From positions 1-8,912 of the forward strand of contig JAIRNM010000148.1 of assembly GCA_031258055.1 (NCBI GenBank): a stretch of 8,912 nucleotides of DNA, written 5' to 3'. Positions 1 through 5,586 of the stretch are shown here, piece after piece. The DNA is from Bifidobacteriaceae bacterium (lineage in GTDB: Bacteria > Actinomycetota > Actinomycetes > Actinomycetales > WQXJ01). Below the pieces are notes generated by a model. That model was not told the DNA's origin. It searched no databases and saw only the letters and a program-made list of their open reading frames with translations. Position 1 is the first letter of the stretch. Each line of letters opens with the position of its first letter. The translations under genes were made by a program, and so were the position numbers.

Positions 1-296
1 CCGGGTACCTCTTGGACCTCGTCTAGCAGGACGAAGTAACTTCCAGCGGCGTCCATCTGGATATCGATGGTTTCGGCCAGCTTGGCGGCGGAGTTGATCG
101 GCATTAGCTTGGCCTGGTCAAAGTCAAGGTAGATGATCCGTTCCGCGGCCACACCATGGGACGCGAGGTGTTTGGCTGTCAACGCCAGAATCGTCGACTT
201 GCCCGAACGTCGCAGACCGGTCAGTACCTTGATTATCGGCTGCCCGACCAGCGTAGCGATGAGGTCTTGATAGGACGGTCGGTCGATCATGTCCAT
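1..296 (-). CDS. AAA_14/DUF4143-type ATPase, 5' part only (C-terminus off the left edge)
   Basis: The frame opens with ATG at 294-296 and stays open to base 1, giving 98 residues. Visible are a Walker A loop, GLRRSGKST, at residues 27-35 (G32-K33-S34), a strand IIYLDFD at 54-60, and a Walker B segment, YFVLLDEVQEV, at 87-97 with D92-E93. Short spacing, the RRSGKST loop and the DEVQ(E) Walker B are typical of the AAA_14 ATPases that usually carry a C-terminal DUF4143 domain and total about 400 residues. That domain would lie outside the window and cannot be confirmed. A second in-frame ATG at 288-290 is possible. A purine-rich stretch, AAAGGGAAGG, lies about 12-20 bases upstream of the first ATG and is a modest ribosome site. 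Family members are mostly uncharacterised; some are found near toxin or mobile genes. Two palindromes flank its promoter, suggesting repression by itself or by a partner. The ATPase call is firm; the exact role is unknown. Confidence 0.85.
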   Translation of the reverse strand, partial: MDMIDRPSYQDLIATLVGQPIIKVLTGLRRSGKSTILALTAKHLASHGVAAERIIYLDFDQAKLMPINSAAKLAETIDIQMDAAGSYFVLLDEVQEVP

Positions 297-323
297 GGCT
301 ACGCCTAGTGCCTTCCCTTTGCT

Positions 324-341
324 TGTCGGCTATAACCGACA
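324..341. promoter_or_regulatory. Operator-like palindrome, proximal copy (one mismatch)
   Basis: TGTCGGCTATAACCGACA is an 18-bp inverted repeat, symmetrical except for one pair (C330 opposite A335). It differs from the distal copy at a single base. It covers the predicted transcription start of the ATPase gene and ends 27 bases from the ATG. It is probably a binding site for a dimeric protein. Which protein binds is unknown; the ATPase itself or an off-window regulator are the candidates. Confidence 0.65.
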
Positions 342-369
342 CTCTACCCCAATTCGGAGCATTTGTCGG
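341..369 (-). promoter_or_regulatory. Candidate sigma-70-like promoter of the ATPase gene
   Basis: Read on the minus strand, CCGACA (positions 364-369; 4 of 6 matches to TTGACA) is followed by exactly 17 bases and then TAGAGT (341-346; 4 of 6 matches to TATAAT). Transcription would start near 333-335, about 40 bases before the ATG. The -35 box is one arm of the upstream palindrome, and the predicted start lies inside the downstream palindrome. The box scores are modest, so the call rests mainly on spacing and on the palindrome arrangement. Confidence 0.4.
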
Positions 370-381
370 TTATAACCGACA
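364..381. promoter_or_regulatory. Operator-like palindrome, distal copy (perfect)
   Basis: TGTCGGTTATAACCGACA is a perfect 18-bp palindrome. Its centre (372.5) is 40 bp from that of the proximal copy (332.5), close to four helical turns, so bound dimers would sit on the same face of the DNA. It overlaps the candidate -35 box of the ATPase promoter. A perfect 18-bp palindrome duplicated with one change upstream of one gene is very unlikely by chance. Confidence 0.7.
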
Positions 382-466
382 GCATAGTCAGTGCCGTCGG
401 CCCGAGCGCCTGCGGGCGTGATGGCGTGCCAGTAATGACGCCTGCTCAGAAACTTCCCCCCACACA

Positions 467-488
467 CTGGCGCGCTACAGCGCGCCAG
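467..488 (-). terminator. Strong hairpin past the RraA-like gene, possible terminator without a T-run
   Basis: CTGGCGCGC (467-475) pairs with GCGCGCCAG (480-488) around the loop TACA, a 9-bp GC-rich stem. On the minus strand it begins 34 bases after the stop of the RraA-like gene, where the five-gene cluster should end. No T-run follows on either strand. High-GC actinomycetes often use such hairpins, so termination is plausible. An alternative is a structure that only protects the 3' end of the message. Confidence 0.5.
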
Positions 489-522
489 GGCATTGGTCCC
501 CATTAGTGGAACGGTGGCGGGG

Positions 523-1236
523 TCAGGGGGTGGGGTTTCGGGCGGCGGCCATCTCGGCGCGCCAGCGGCGCAAGTCGGCGACCTGGGGGCGGACCCCCGC
601 GGCGATGGCGCGCCGACATGGTTTGAGCACCAGCAGTTCCGCTTCGCTCACCCTGCGGCAGGCGGCCGCCAAGTCCGGCGCCGCTTGGGCGGGAATCACC
701 ACCGCCCCGTGGGCGTCAGCATGGATCAGGTCGCCTGGCCGGACTTCGAGCCCAGATACTGTGACGGGTCCGCCCACCTCAATAACGTGAGACTCGGCCC
801 GTGCCACCATCACCTCGGTGGAAAAGAAGTAGAAGCCCAGCGGCCCAACCTCATCCAGGTCGCGTACGCCGCCGTGCGTCAGCGTTCCAACGGCACCCAA
901 AGCCTTAAACGTTGTTGCCTGGACTTCTCCCCAGAAAGACCCGATTGGTTGCCCATCCACATCTTCCACCACCGCGACGGATGGCCCCTCTACGGCGCGA
1001 ACCGCGGTGAAGAAGTCGAACATGAGATTCTTCTGGTGCGGTTCGGGTTTTGTCCACCCAGTCACCTTCGCCGTGGCGGCATACCCTGCCATGGGTCTGG
1101 CCGCCGGTGTGCGCAGGACTAGGCCAGGGTATGAGAACCCGGTGGTGTTCGGCCTCAGCCCGAACCCCTCCAGGGCGTTCCATACCGTCGGCGTGTCGAA
1201 TTCCCTCAGCTCGTCGAGTTGCTCAGCGGTTAGCAT
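523..1236 (-). CDS. RraA-like 4-hydroxy-4-methyl-2-oxoglutarate aldolase / oxaloacetate decarboxylase family protein
   Basis: A 237-residue protein with the RraA-like fold signature: FWGEVQATTFKALGAVGTLTHGGVRD at about 101-126, and PGDLIHADAHGAVVIP near 167-182. R125 and D126 of GGVRD, with E129 shortly after, match the substrate-binding and metal-binding residues of class II pyruvate aldolases (HMG/CHA aldolases). Those enzymes split 4-hydroxy-2-oxo acids to pyruvate, and many also decarboxylate oxaloacetate. Length is slightly above the usual 160-230. The start is ATG at 1234-1236, with AAAGGAAG (1241-1248) just upstream. It is last in the catabolic cluster, 91 bases after the transketolase C-subunit gene. 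RraA homologues are sometimes labelled ribonuclease E inhibitors or menaquinone methyltransferases. Metabolic neighbours and the kept catalytic residues argue for an enzyme. The actual substrate is not known; the family call is firm. Confidence 0.87.
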   Translation of the reverse strand: MLTAEQLDELREFDTPTVWNALEGFGLRPNTTGFSYPGLVLRTPAARPMAGYAATAKVTGWTKPEPHQKNLMFDFFTAVRAVEGPSVAVVEDVDGQPIGSFWGEVQATTFKALGAVGTLTHGGVRDLDEVGPLGFYFFSTEVMVARAESHVIEVGGPVTVSGLEVRPGDLIHADAHGAVVIPAQAAPDLAAACRRVSEAELLVLKPCRRAIAAGVRPQVADLRRWRAEMAAARNPTP

Positions 1237-1327
1237 CGCGCTTCCTTTCGCTTAGTTGCCAGCGATGTATTGCCAACAGTTTGTCCTCTCATTTGCCAGT
1301 TCCAAGGCGCGAACGCGCTGGGCCCTA
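1237..1327 (-). other. 91-base gap between the transketolase C-subunit and RraA genes, with three TTGCCA copies
   Basis: This gap contains TTGCCA three times on the plus strand (1256-1261, 1270-1275, 1293-1298), read as TGGCAA on the coding strand. It also has a small stem, GCGC-GAAC-GCGC, at 1307-1318 just past the transketolase stop, and the RraA ribosome site at 1241-1248. I see no convincing promoter: TTGGCA is a good -35, but the sequence 16-17 bases on is a poor -10. The gene is probably read through from upstream. The gap is the widest in the cluster, so some internal control or mRNA processing is possible. Confidence 0.3.
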
Positions 1328-2320
1328 TCAAAGCCGCGCGGTGGCCGTGCCACTGCCCAACTCCCGCGCTACGTCCTCGGCGATCAGTCGGCCCGTAAGG
1401 CGGAACTTCTCGAGCAACTGGTTGGGGGCGCCGCTCTCGCCATAGCGGTCCCGCAGGCCGAGTCGGTGCACCCGGGCGGGGAACTCGCGGGCGGCCAACT
1501 CGCAGATGGCCCCGCCCAGCCCGCCGATGATCTGGGCCTCCTCAATTGTGACGGCCCTGCCGGTGCGCCGCAGACTGGCCAGGATCACAGCCTTGTCGAG
1601 TGGTTTGACGGTGGGCACATGGACTACTTCGGCCGAAACACCCAGGCCAGTTAGCTGATCGGCTGCCACCAGAGCGTGGTAGGTCATTGTCCCCGTAGCG
1701 ATGAGAGAAATGTCCCGGCCCTCAGCCAGGATGTAAGCGCGCCCTATCTCGAAGGGGGAGTCGGCGCAGGAGAAGATGGGGGTCTTGTCGCGGGCAAGCC
1801 TCAGATAGGTCGGCGCCGGGTCGGCGGCGATGGCCTGGGTGGCCCGCTCGGCCTCTAGGGAGTCGCCCGGCACGATCACGCGCATGTTTGGCATCACCCT
1901 CATCAGGGCGATGTCCTCCAGCATCTGGTGTGTCGCGCCGTCAGGGCCGGTGTTGATCCCGGCGTGGGCTCCGACCACTATGACGGGTTGACGGTTCATC
2001 GCCGCTGTTGTTTTGATCTGCTCCCAGTTCCGGCCAGGGCTGAACGCCGCGTACGATGCCGTGAACGGAATCTTGCCCGCGTGTGCCATCCCCGCGGCCA
2101 CTGTCACCAAGTTTTGCTCTGCGATCCCGACCTCGACGAACCGCTCCGGGAAGCGGCTTTTGAAGATGTGCATTTGGGTGGACTCGGTCAGATCCGCGCA
2201 CAGTGCCACGACGCGTTCGTTGGCTTCGCCAGCGGCGAGCAGACCGCGTCCGAAGCCAGACCGGATCGCCTCGGTTTCCGGGGTTGTCAACACTCTCGGG
2301 TTGATCGGGTAGGCGGTCAC
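1328..2320 (-). CDS. Split transketolase, C-terminal subunit (pyrimidine-binding and C-terminal domains)
   Basis: This 330-residue protein matches the second half of transketolase. The pyrimidine-binding domain of thiamine diphosphate enzymes covers about 12-180: FVEVGIAEQN at 61-70 holds the cofactor-activating glutamate, E68, and TGPDGATHQ at 124-132 holds H131, matching the substrate-binding histidine of GxDGPTHQ in full-length enzymes. The C-terminal domain follows from about 195 (ISLIATGTMTYHAL) to 320. It has no diphosphate-binding GDG motif, which is supplied by the neighbouring subunit, so the two must combine. Start is GTG at 2318-2320, overlapping the stop of the N-subunit gene as GTGA. 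The ribosome site is weak (GGTGA), fitting translational coupling. Such split pairs occur in several carbohydrate and sulfosugar pathways with varied ketose substrates. 1-deoxyxylulose-5-phosphate synthase is unlikely because that enzyme is a single chain. The specific substrate is unknown. Confidence 0.92.
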   Translation of the reverse strand: MTAYPINPRVLTTPETEAIRSGFGRGLLAAGEANERVVALCADLTESTQMHIFKSRFPERFVEVGIAEQNLVTVAAGMAHAGKIPFTASYAAFSPGRNWEQIKTTAAMNRQPVIVVGAHAGINTGPDGATHQMLEDIALMRVMPNMRVIVPGDSLEAERATQAIAADPAPTYLRLARDKTPIFSCADSPFEIGRAYILAEGRDISLIATGTMTYHALVAADQLTGLGVSAEVVHVPTVKPLDKAVILASLRRTGRAVTIEEAQIIGGLGGAICELAAREFPARVHRLGLRDRYGESGAPNQLLEKFRLTGRLIAEDVARELGSGTATARL

Positions 2321-3183
2321 GGGGTTTCACCGCCCCTCAAAGCCGCCAGTGCTTGATCGGCTTGGGCGGGGGAGGGTGGTAGACCGTGCCACCGGTGGTC
2401 GTACTCCATGAAGGGCACGCCTCGGCCTGGGACCGTGTGGGCAATCACCAGGGTGGGAGCCCAGGTCACCGCCTTGCCTAGGTTGGCGGCGTCAATCACG
2501 GCGCGGACGGAATTGCCGTCGACTTCCAACACATGCCAGTCGAAGGCTTCCCATTTGGCCCGTAGGTTGGTCAGCGGCATCACGTCCTCAGTGGCGCCGT
2601 CGATCTGAATGTTGTTCCGGTCTATGAAGGCGATCAGATTGCCTAGCCGGTATTTGCCCGCGAACATGGCGGCCTCCCAGATGTTGCCCTCGTTGATTTC
2701 GCCGTCGCCCATAACGGCGTAGACAAACCGGTGTTTGACGCGGTCGATGTTCCGCAGAACGTGGGCATATCCAGCCGCTTGGGATAACCCGGACCCGAGC
2801 GGTCCGCTGGTCGACTCAATTCCCGGCAGGGCTCCCCGCTCGGGGTGGCCTTGCAAACGCGAGCCTAGCTGGCGCAGCGTGGCTAGTTCGGCGGCCGGGA
2901 AATATCCCGCTCGCGCCAGCGCCGCGTACAACACAGGTGCGGTGTGTCCGGCGGAGAGGAAAAACAGGTCGCGCTCAGGCCAGTCCGGGTCGGCCGGATT
3001 GTGCCGCAAGATGTTGAAGTACAGTGCTGTCAGCAGTTCGGCCAAGCCCAACGGTCCAGCGCTGTGGCCGCTGCCCGCAGCGGCCAGCATACGTACGATG
3101 TCCTCGCGGATCATCCGGGCGATGTTTCTCAGTTCCGCGTCGTCATCCGTCCGTGCGAATGTCCCCAGTGCCTCAGCCGTCAC
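2317..3183 (-). CDS. Split transketolase, N-terminal subunit (thiamine diphosphate-binding domain)
   Basis: With the GTG start at 3181-3183 this is 288 residues, the usual size for an N-terminal half. It has GSGHSAGPLG at 37-46 (H40), FLSAGH at 75-80 (H80) and QGHPE at 111-115 (H113), matching conserved active-site histidines of transketolase. GPLGSGLSQAAG follows at 127-138. The thiamine diphosphate motif opens with GDG at 159-161 and closes with NN at 190-191, followed by IQIDG. The chain ends after WHG and a short tail, with no pyrimidine domain. The frame is open as far as 3531, but those residues are arginine-rich and unlike transketolase. The GTG has AGGAGG (3191-3196) seven bases upstream and shares GTGA with the FAH stop, which fixes the start. 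It pairs with the next gene to form the enzyme that transfers two-carbon ketol groups. Confidence 0.92.
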   Translation of the reverse strand: MTAEALGTFARTDDDAELRNIARMIREDIVRMLAAAGSGHSAGPLGLAELLTALYFNILRHNPADPDWPERDLFFLSAGHTAPVLYAALARAGYFPAAELATLRQLGSRLQGHPERGALPGIESTSGPLGSGLSQAAGYAHVLRNIDRVKHRFVYAVMGDGEINEGNIWEAAMFAGKYRLGNLIAFIDRNNIQIDGATEDVMPLTNLRAKWEAFDWHVLEVDGNSVRAVIDAANLGKAVTWAPTLVIAHTVPGRGVPFMEYDHRWHGLPPSPAQADQALAALRGGETP

Positions 3184-4034
3184 TCGGAGGCCTCCTGCGC
3201 CACGGGGTTGATCAGGGTCCCTATGCGCTCGATCTCCACTACGCATTCGTCGCCGGGCTTCAGCCACAACCGCGGCTGCCGGAAGGCGCCCACGCCGTCT
3301 GGTGTCCCGGTCACGATCAGGTCGCCCGGTTCCAGCGTCATCGCTTCGGACAGGATCGCTATCAGTCGGGGGACCGGGAACAGCATGTCTGCGGTGTTGG
3401 CGTCCTGGAGCACTTGCCCGTTCAAGATGGTTCGGATGCGCAGGCCGTGGGCGCCAGGAGGGAGTTCGTCGCCGGTCACCAACTCCGGGCCGAAACCGCC
3501 GGTGGAGTCGAAGGCCTTGCCCATGGTCCACTGCTGGGTTTTGATCTGAAAATCCCTGACGGACCCGTCATTGAAAATGGAGTAGCCAGCGACCCGGTCG
3601 AGGGCGTCGGCTTCGCTGATATGGCGTCCGCCCTTGCCGATCACCACGGCCAACTCGCATTCGTAGTCCAGCCAGTCGGATGCGTTTGGCCGGATCAAAG
3701 GCGCGCCATGCGCTACCAGGCCACTGGCGAACCGGGCGAACACCTCGGGGTAGTCCGGCGGCTTGAAACCGCCCTCCTTCGAGTGCGACTTGTAATTCAG
3801 CCCCACGCAAAGGATTTTGCCGGGTCGGCTGATGGGAGGCAGCAAAGTGACGTCGGGCAGTTCGAACTCTGCCGCGTCGCGAAGGGCCTCCAGCAAATTG
3901 GCAAGGGCGGATTCCCGCCCAAGGAATGACTTGAGGTCGCCGCCTAACTGTGCCACTGGCAGTCCTCGGTAGGTGTTGCCGGATCGGATGGCGACTCCTT
4001 CCTGGTTGCCCGCGAAATAACTGATGAAACGCAA
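3180..4034 (-). CDS. Fumarylacetoacetate hydrolase (FAH) family protein
   Basis: A 284-residue protein with a short N-terminal domain (1-65) and a FAH catalytic domain (about 70-278). The signatures are KILCVGLNYKSH at 73-84, DYECELAVVIGK at 123-134, YSIFNDGSVRD at 151-161, then QWTMGKAFDSTGGFGP, and GTPDGVG near 243-249. E125, E127 and D156 are the expected divalent-metal ligands. H84 and the GLNY segment fit the usual active site. Relatives include acylpyruvate hydrolases, 2-hydroxyhepta-2,4-diene-1,7-dioate isomerase, ureidoglycolate lyase-like proteins and 2,4-diketo-3-deoxy-L-fuconate hydrolase, so the reaction on a 2-oxo acid cannot be narrowed from sequence alone. The start is TTG at 4032-4034, supported by AGGAG (4041-4045) six bases upstream. 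It follows the transporter gene by 50 bases and overlaps the transketolase N-subunit gene by four. Confidence 0.92.
   Translation of the reverse strand: MRFISYFAGNQEGVAIRSGNTYRGLPVAQLGGDLKSFLGRESALANLLEALRDAAEFELPDVTLLPPISRPGKILCVGLNYKSHSKEGGFKPPDYPEVFARFASGLVAHGAPLIRPNASDWLDYECELAVVIGKGGRHISEADALDRVAGYSIFNDGSVRDFQIKTQQWTMGKAFDSTGGFGPELVTGDELPPGAHGLRIRTILNGQVLQDANTADMLFPVPRLIAILSEAMTLEPGDLIVTGTPDGVGAFRQPRLWLKPGDECVVEIERIGTLINPVAQEASE
3191..3196 (-). promoter_or_regulatory. Ribosome binding site that fixes the transketolase N-subunit start
   Basis: AGGAGG on the minus strand lies seven bases before GTG at 3181-3183, inside the last codons of the FAH-family gene. This perfect site outweighs the longer open frame that starts at 3531. 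Confidence 0.8.
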
Positions 4035-4040
4035 CTTTTG

Positions 4041-4045
4041 CTCCT
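4041..4045 (-). promoter_or_regulatory. Ribosome binding site for the TTG start of the FAH-family gene
   Basis: AGGAG on the minus strand is six bases before TTG at 4032-4034. The following residues, MRFISYFAG, look like the normal N-terminus of FAH-family proteins, so the rare TTG start is credible. Confidence 0.65.
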
Positions 4046-4084
4046 AATGCTCAAAGGGTTCGAATGCTTGTGGGGGTCTGCCCG

Positions 4085-5392
4085 TCAGAACAGGTAGACC
4101 GCGCCGGTGACGATCCCAGCGGCGGTGGCCGCCAGGGCTATAGCGATGGCCCAAGGGAATGCGAAGCGCCACAGTGTCCCGAAATCGGCCCGCAACAGCC
4201 CGGCTGCCACGTACAGGGGCGGGTTGAGGGGGCTGAGGGTGTGTAGGAATATGCCTGGCAGCACCGAGTGCGCGATCACCGCTGGCGGGATCCCGAACGC
4301 CTCGCCTGTTTCGGCCAGGATCGGGACTATCCCGAAGTAGAAGCCATCGTTGGACAACAGGAACAACAGCGGGAAGGAGACCAGCGAAGTCACGGCTGAG
4401 AAGCTGTGGCCCAAGCCGGACGGAAGACCAGAGACCAGCGCCTCGGCCATGGCTTCGACCATGCCGGTGTCGTTGATGATGCCCGTGAAAGCGCCGGCCG
4501 CGAGGATCAAGATGATCACGGTGATGACAGTCCAGGCATGGGGCTTGAGTTTCTCAGCCTGGACGGAGATGTTGGGCCAGTTGACCGTGACGGCGATCGA
4601 AAAAGCGATCATAGCGAGCGCTGACAAGGGCAGAAGCTCCAGCGCCATGGAGACAAGGAACAGGACAGTCAAAACTAAGTTGAACCAGACGTTCTTGGTT
4701 GGGGTTGGCACACGGGGTTCGAACAGCGCCTCGCCCGCGTCGCCGTCGCTCTCACCAGCCGCTTCCGATGCTTTCAGCTTCTTTAGGCGCCTCCGCTCCC
4801 GGCGCCCCATGAGGTAGGCGAAGGCGATGCCGACCGCCAAGGTGATGGCCCACGCCGGGAGCATCGGGATCACGACGTCAGAGATGTCAATCCGGAGTGC
4901 CGTGGCCATCCGAGCCGCCGGGCCTCCCCAAGGAAGCCAGTTCATAGTTGGACAGATGATGGCGCACAACACCGCCATGATCAGCGGGTTTATGCCTATG
5001 TGGCGGTAGATCGGGTACATCGCGGAAAACGTCACAAACACCGCCGTCGAGCCGTCGCCATCCAACGAAATGAATAACACGAGGATGGCGGTGCCGACCA
5101 CGATCTTAACCGGGTCCTCGCCGACCACCTTCAAAATGACGCGGATCAGCGGCTCGAACAAGCCACACTCCGTCATGACCAAGAAGAACAGCAAGGCGAA
5201 CCCCAGCATCACCGCCGTTGGGGCGGTGTCCTGAATCCCGCCCACCATCATGTCGCCCAGTTCCGCGCCGAACCCACCGATCAAGCCGAACACCAAAGGG
5301 ACAAGAATGAGCGCGGGCACCGCCCACAGCTTCTTCATCATGACCAGCACGATGAAGACCAAAATGAGCCCAAGACCCAACAAGGCCAGCAT
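4085..5392 (-). CDS. CitMHS-family citrate/carboxylate-metal:proton symporter
   Basis: A 435-residue, very hydrophobic membrane protein with about eleven or twelve predicted helices. A charged cytoplasmic-type loop rich in R/K then D/E lies near 201-240. CitMHS features include the N-terminal segment MLALLGLGLILVFIVLVMMKKLWAVPALILVPLVFGLIGG at 1-40, DGDGSTAVFV at 111-120, AMYPIYRHIGINPL at 124-137, MNWLPWGGPAAR at 150-161, and a late SPLNPPLYVAAGL segment. Characterised relatives (Bacillus CitM and CitH) import citrate complexed with Mg2+ or Ca2+ with protons; many others are unassigned, so the cargo here may be another carboxylate. I chose ATG at 5390-5392 because GGGAGG lies seven bases upstream and family members start there. 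Longer starts at 5428 and 5512 add arginine-rich or non-family residues. It is the first gene of the catabolic cluster and is divergent from the kinase gene. Confidence 0.9.
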   Translation of the reverse strand: MLALLGLGLILVFIVLVMMKKLWAVPALILVPLVFGLIGGFGAELGDMMVGGIQDTAPTAVMLGFALLFFLVMTECGLFEPLIRVILKVVGEDPVKIVVGTAILVLFISLDGDGSTAVFVTFSAMYPIYRHIGINPLIMAVLCAIICPTMNWLPWGGPAARMATALRIDISDVVIPMLPAWAITLAVGIAFAYLMGRRERRRLKKLKASEAAGESDGDAGEALFEPRVPTPTKNVWFNLVLTVLFLVSMALELLPLSALAMIAFSIAVTVNWPNISVQAEKLKPHAWTVITVIILILAAGAFTGIINDTGMVEAMAEALVSGLPSGLGHSFSAVTSLVSFPLLFLLSNDGFYFGIVPILAETGEAFGIPPAVIAHSVLPGIFLHTLSPLNPPLYVAAGLLRADFGTLWRFAFPWAIAIALAATAAGIVTGAVYLF

Positions 5393-5399
5393 GTTGCTT

Positions 5400-5405
5400 C
5401 CTCCC
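5400..5405 (-). promoter_or_regulatory. Ribosome binding site that fixes the transporter start
   Basis: GGGAGG on the minus strand precedes ATG at 5390-5392 by seven bases. The alternative ATG at 5426-5428 has only CGCTCGGCT before it, with no recognisable ribosome site. Confidence 0.75.
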
Positions 5406-5504
5406 AGCACTACGTTGTACAGAGACATAGCCGAGCGCCCGCGCCTACCAGACCCAAGACGGTTCGGTGGGTATGAGCGTAGGATTGGCCGGCGCCGCCG
5501 GTCA

Positions 5505-5542
5505 TCCCTCAATCATGGGAGACCAGTCCCCTGTTCGGGGGA
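5505..5542 (+). repeat. Overlapping short inverted repeats in the kinase leader
   Basis: TCCC (5505-5508) can pair with GGGA (5517-5520). That GGGA can instead pair with TCCC at 5527-5530. TCCCC at 5527-5531 can pair with GGGGA at 5538-5542 around TGTTCG. The stems are only four or five base pairs and share sequence, so they would compete. They could be an operator or a weak leader structure, or chance in GC-rich DNA. Confidence 0.3.
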
Positions 5543-5586
5543 TGCGGGGCGCCGACCGCCGCGGGACCATGAGGTAGGAGGTCACA

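Larger units (their letters stand above)
5393..5586. promoter_or_regulatory. Divergent intergenic region between the catabolic cluster and the two-component genes
   Basis: This 194-base stretch must hold the promoters for the leftward transporter-led cluster and the rightward kinase gene. It contains no credible gene. I could not find a convincing -35/-10 pair in either direction; TAGGAT at 5480-5485 is a possible rightward -10 but lacks a good -35. It includes GC-rich short inverted repeats at 5505-5542 and the kinase ribosome site AGGAGGT at 5576-5582. No long palindrome or direct repeat suggesting a response-regulator operator stands out. Confidence 0.5.

Noticed and set aside
124..342. 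A 72-residue minus-strand frame overlapping the ATPase start and its palindromes
   Set aside because: It is out of frame with the Walker motifs and has no family resemblance; it would also place a start inside the palindrome.
493..1122. A 209-residue open frame on the plus strand opposite the RraA-like gene
   Set aside because: Its product is low-complexity and glycine/histidine-rich with no family resemblance, while the minus-strand frame has clear catalytic motifs. It is an antisense shadow common in GC-rich DNA.
1328..3183. 1-deoxy-D-xylulose-5-phosphate synthase or pyruvate dehydrogenase E1 as the identity of the two thiamine enzyme halves
   Set aside because: The former is normally a single chain of over 600 residues. 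E1 alpha/beta pairs have different signatures and usually accompany E2/E3 genes, which are absent. The histidine pattern GSGHSAGPLG, LSAGH, QGHPE is that of transketolase.
3184..3531. N-terminal extension of the transketolase N-subunit frame up to 3531
   Set aside because: The extra residues are arginine- and proline-rich, unlike transketolase, and lie wholly inside the FAH gene. The GTG at 3181-3183 with AGGAGG is the better start.
3024..3929. A 301-residue plus-strand open frame opposite the FAH and transketolase N-subunit genes
   Set aside because: It spans two well-supported minus-strand genes, has no recognisable domain and lacks a ribosome site.
5393..5512. Longer start sites (5428 and 5512) for the CitMHS transporter
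   Set aside because: The extension is arginine-rich and not typical of the family, and ATG at 5390-5392 has an excellent ribosome site at 5400-5405.
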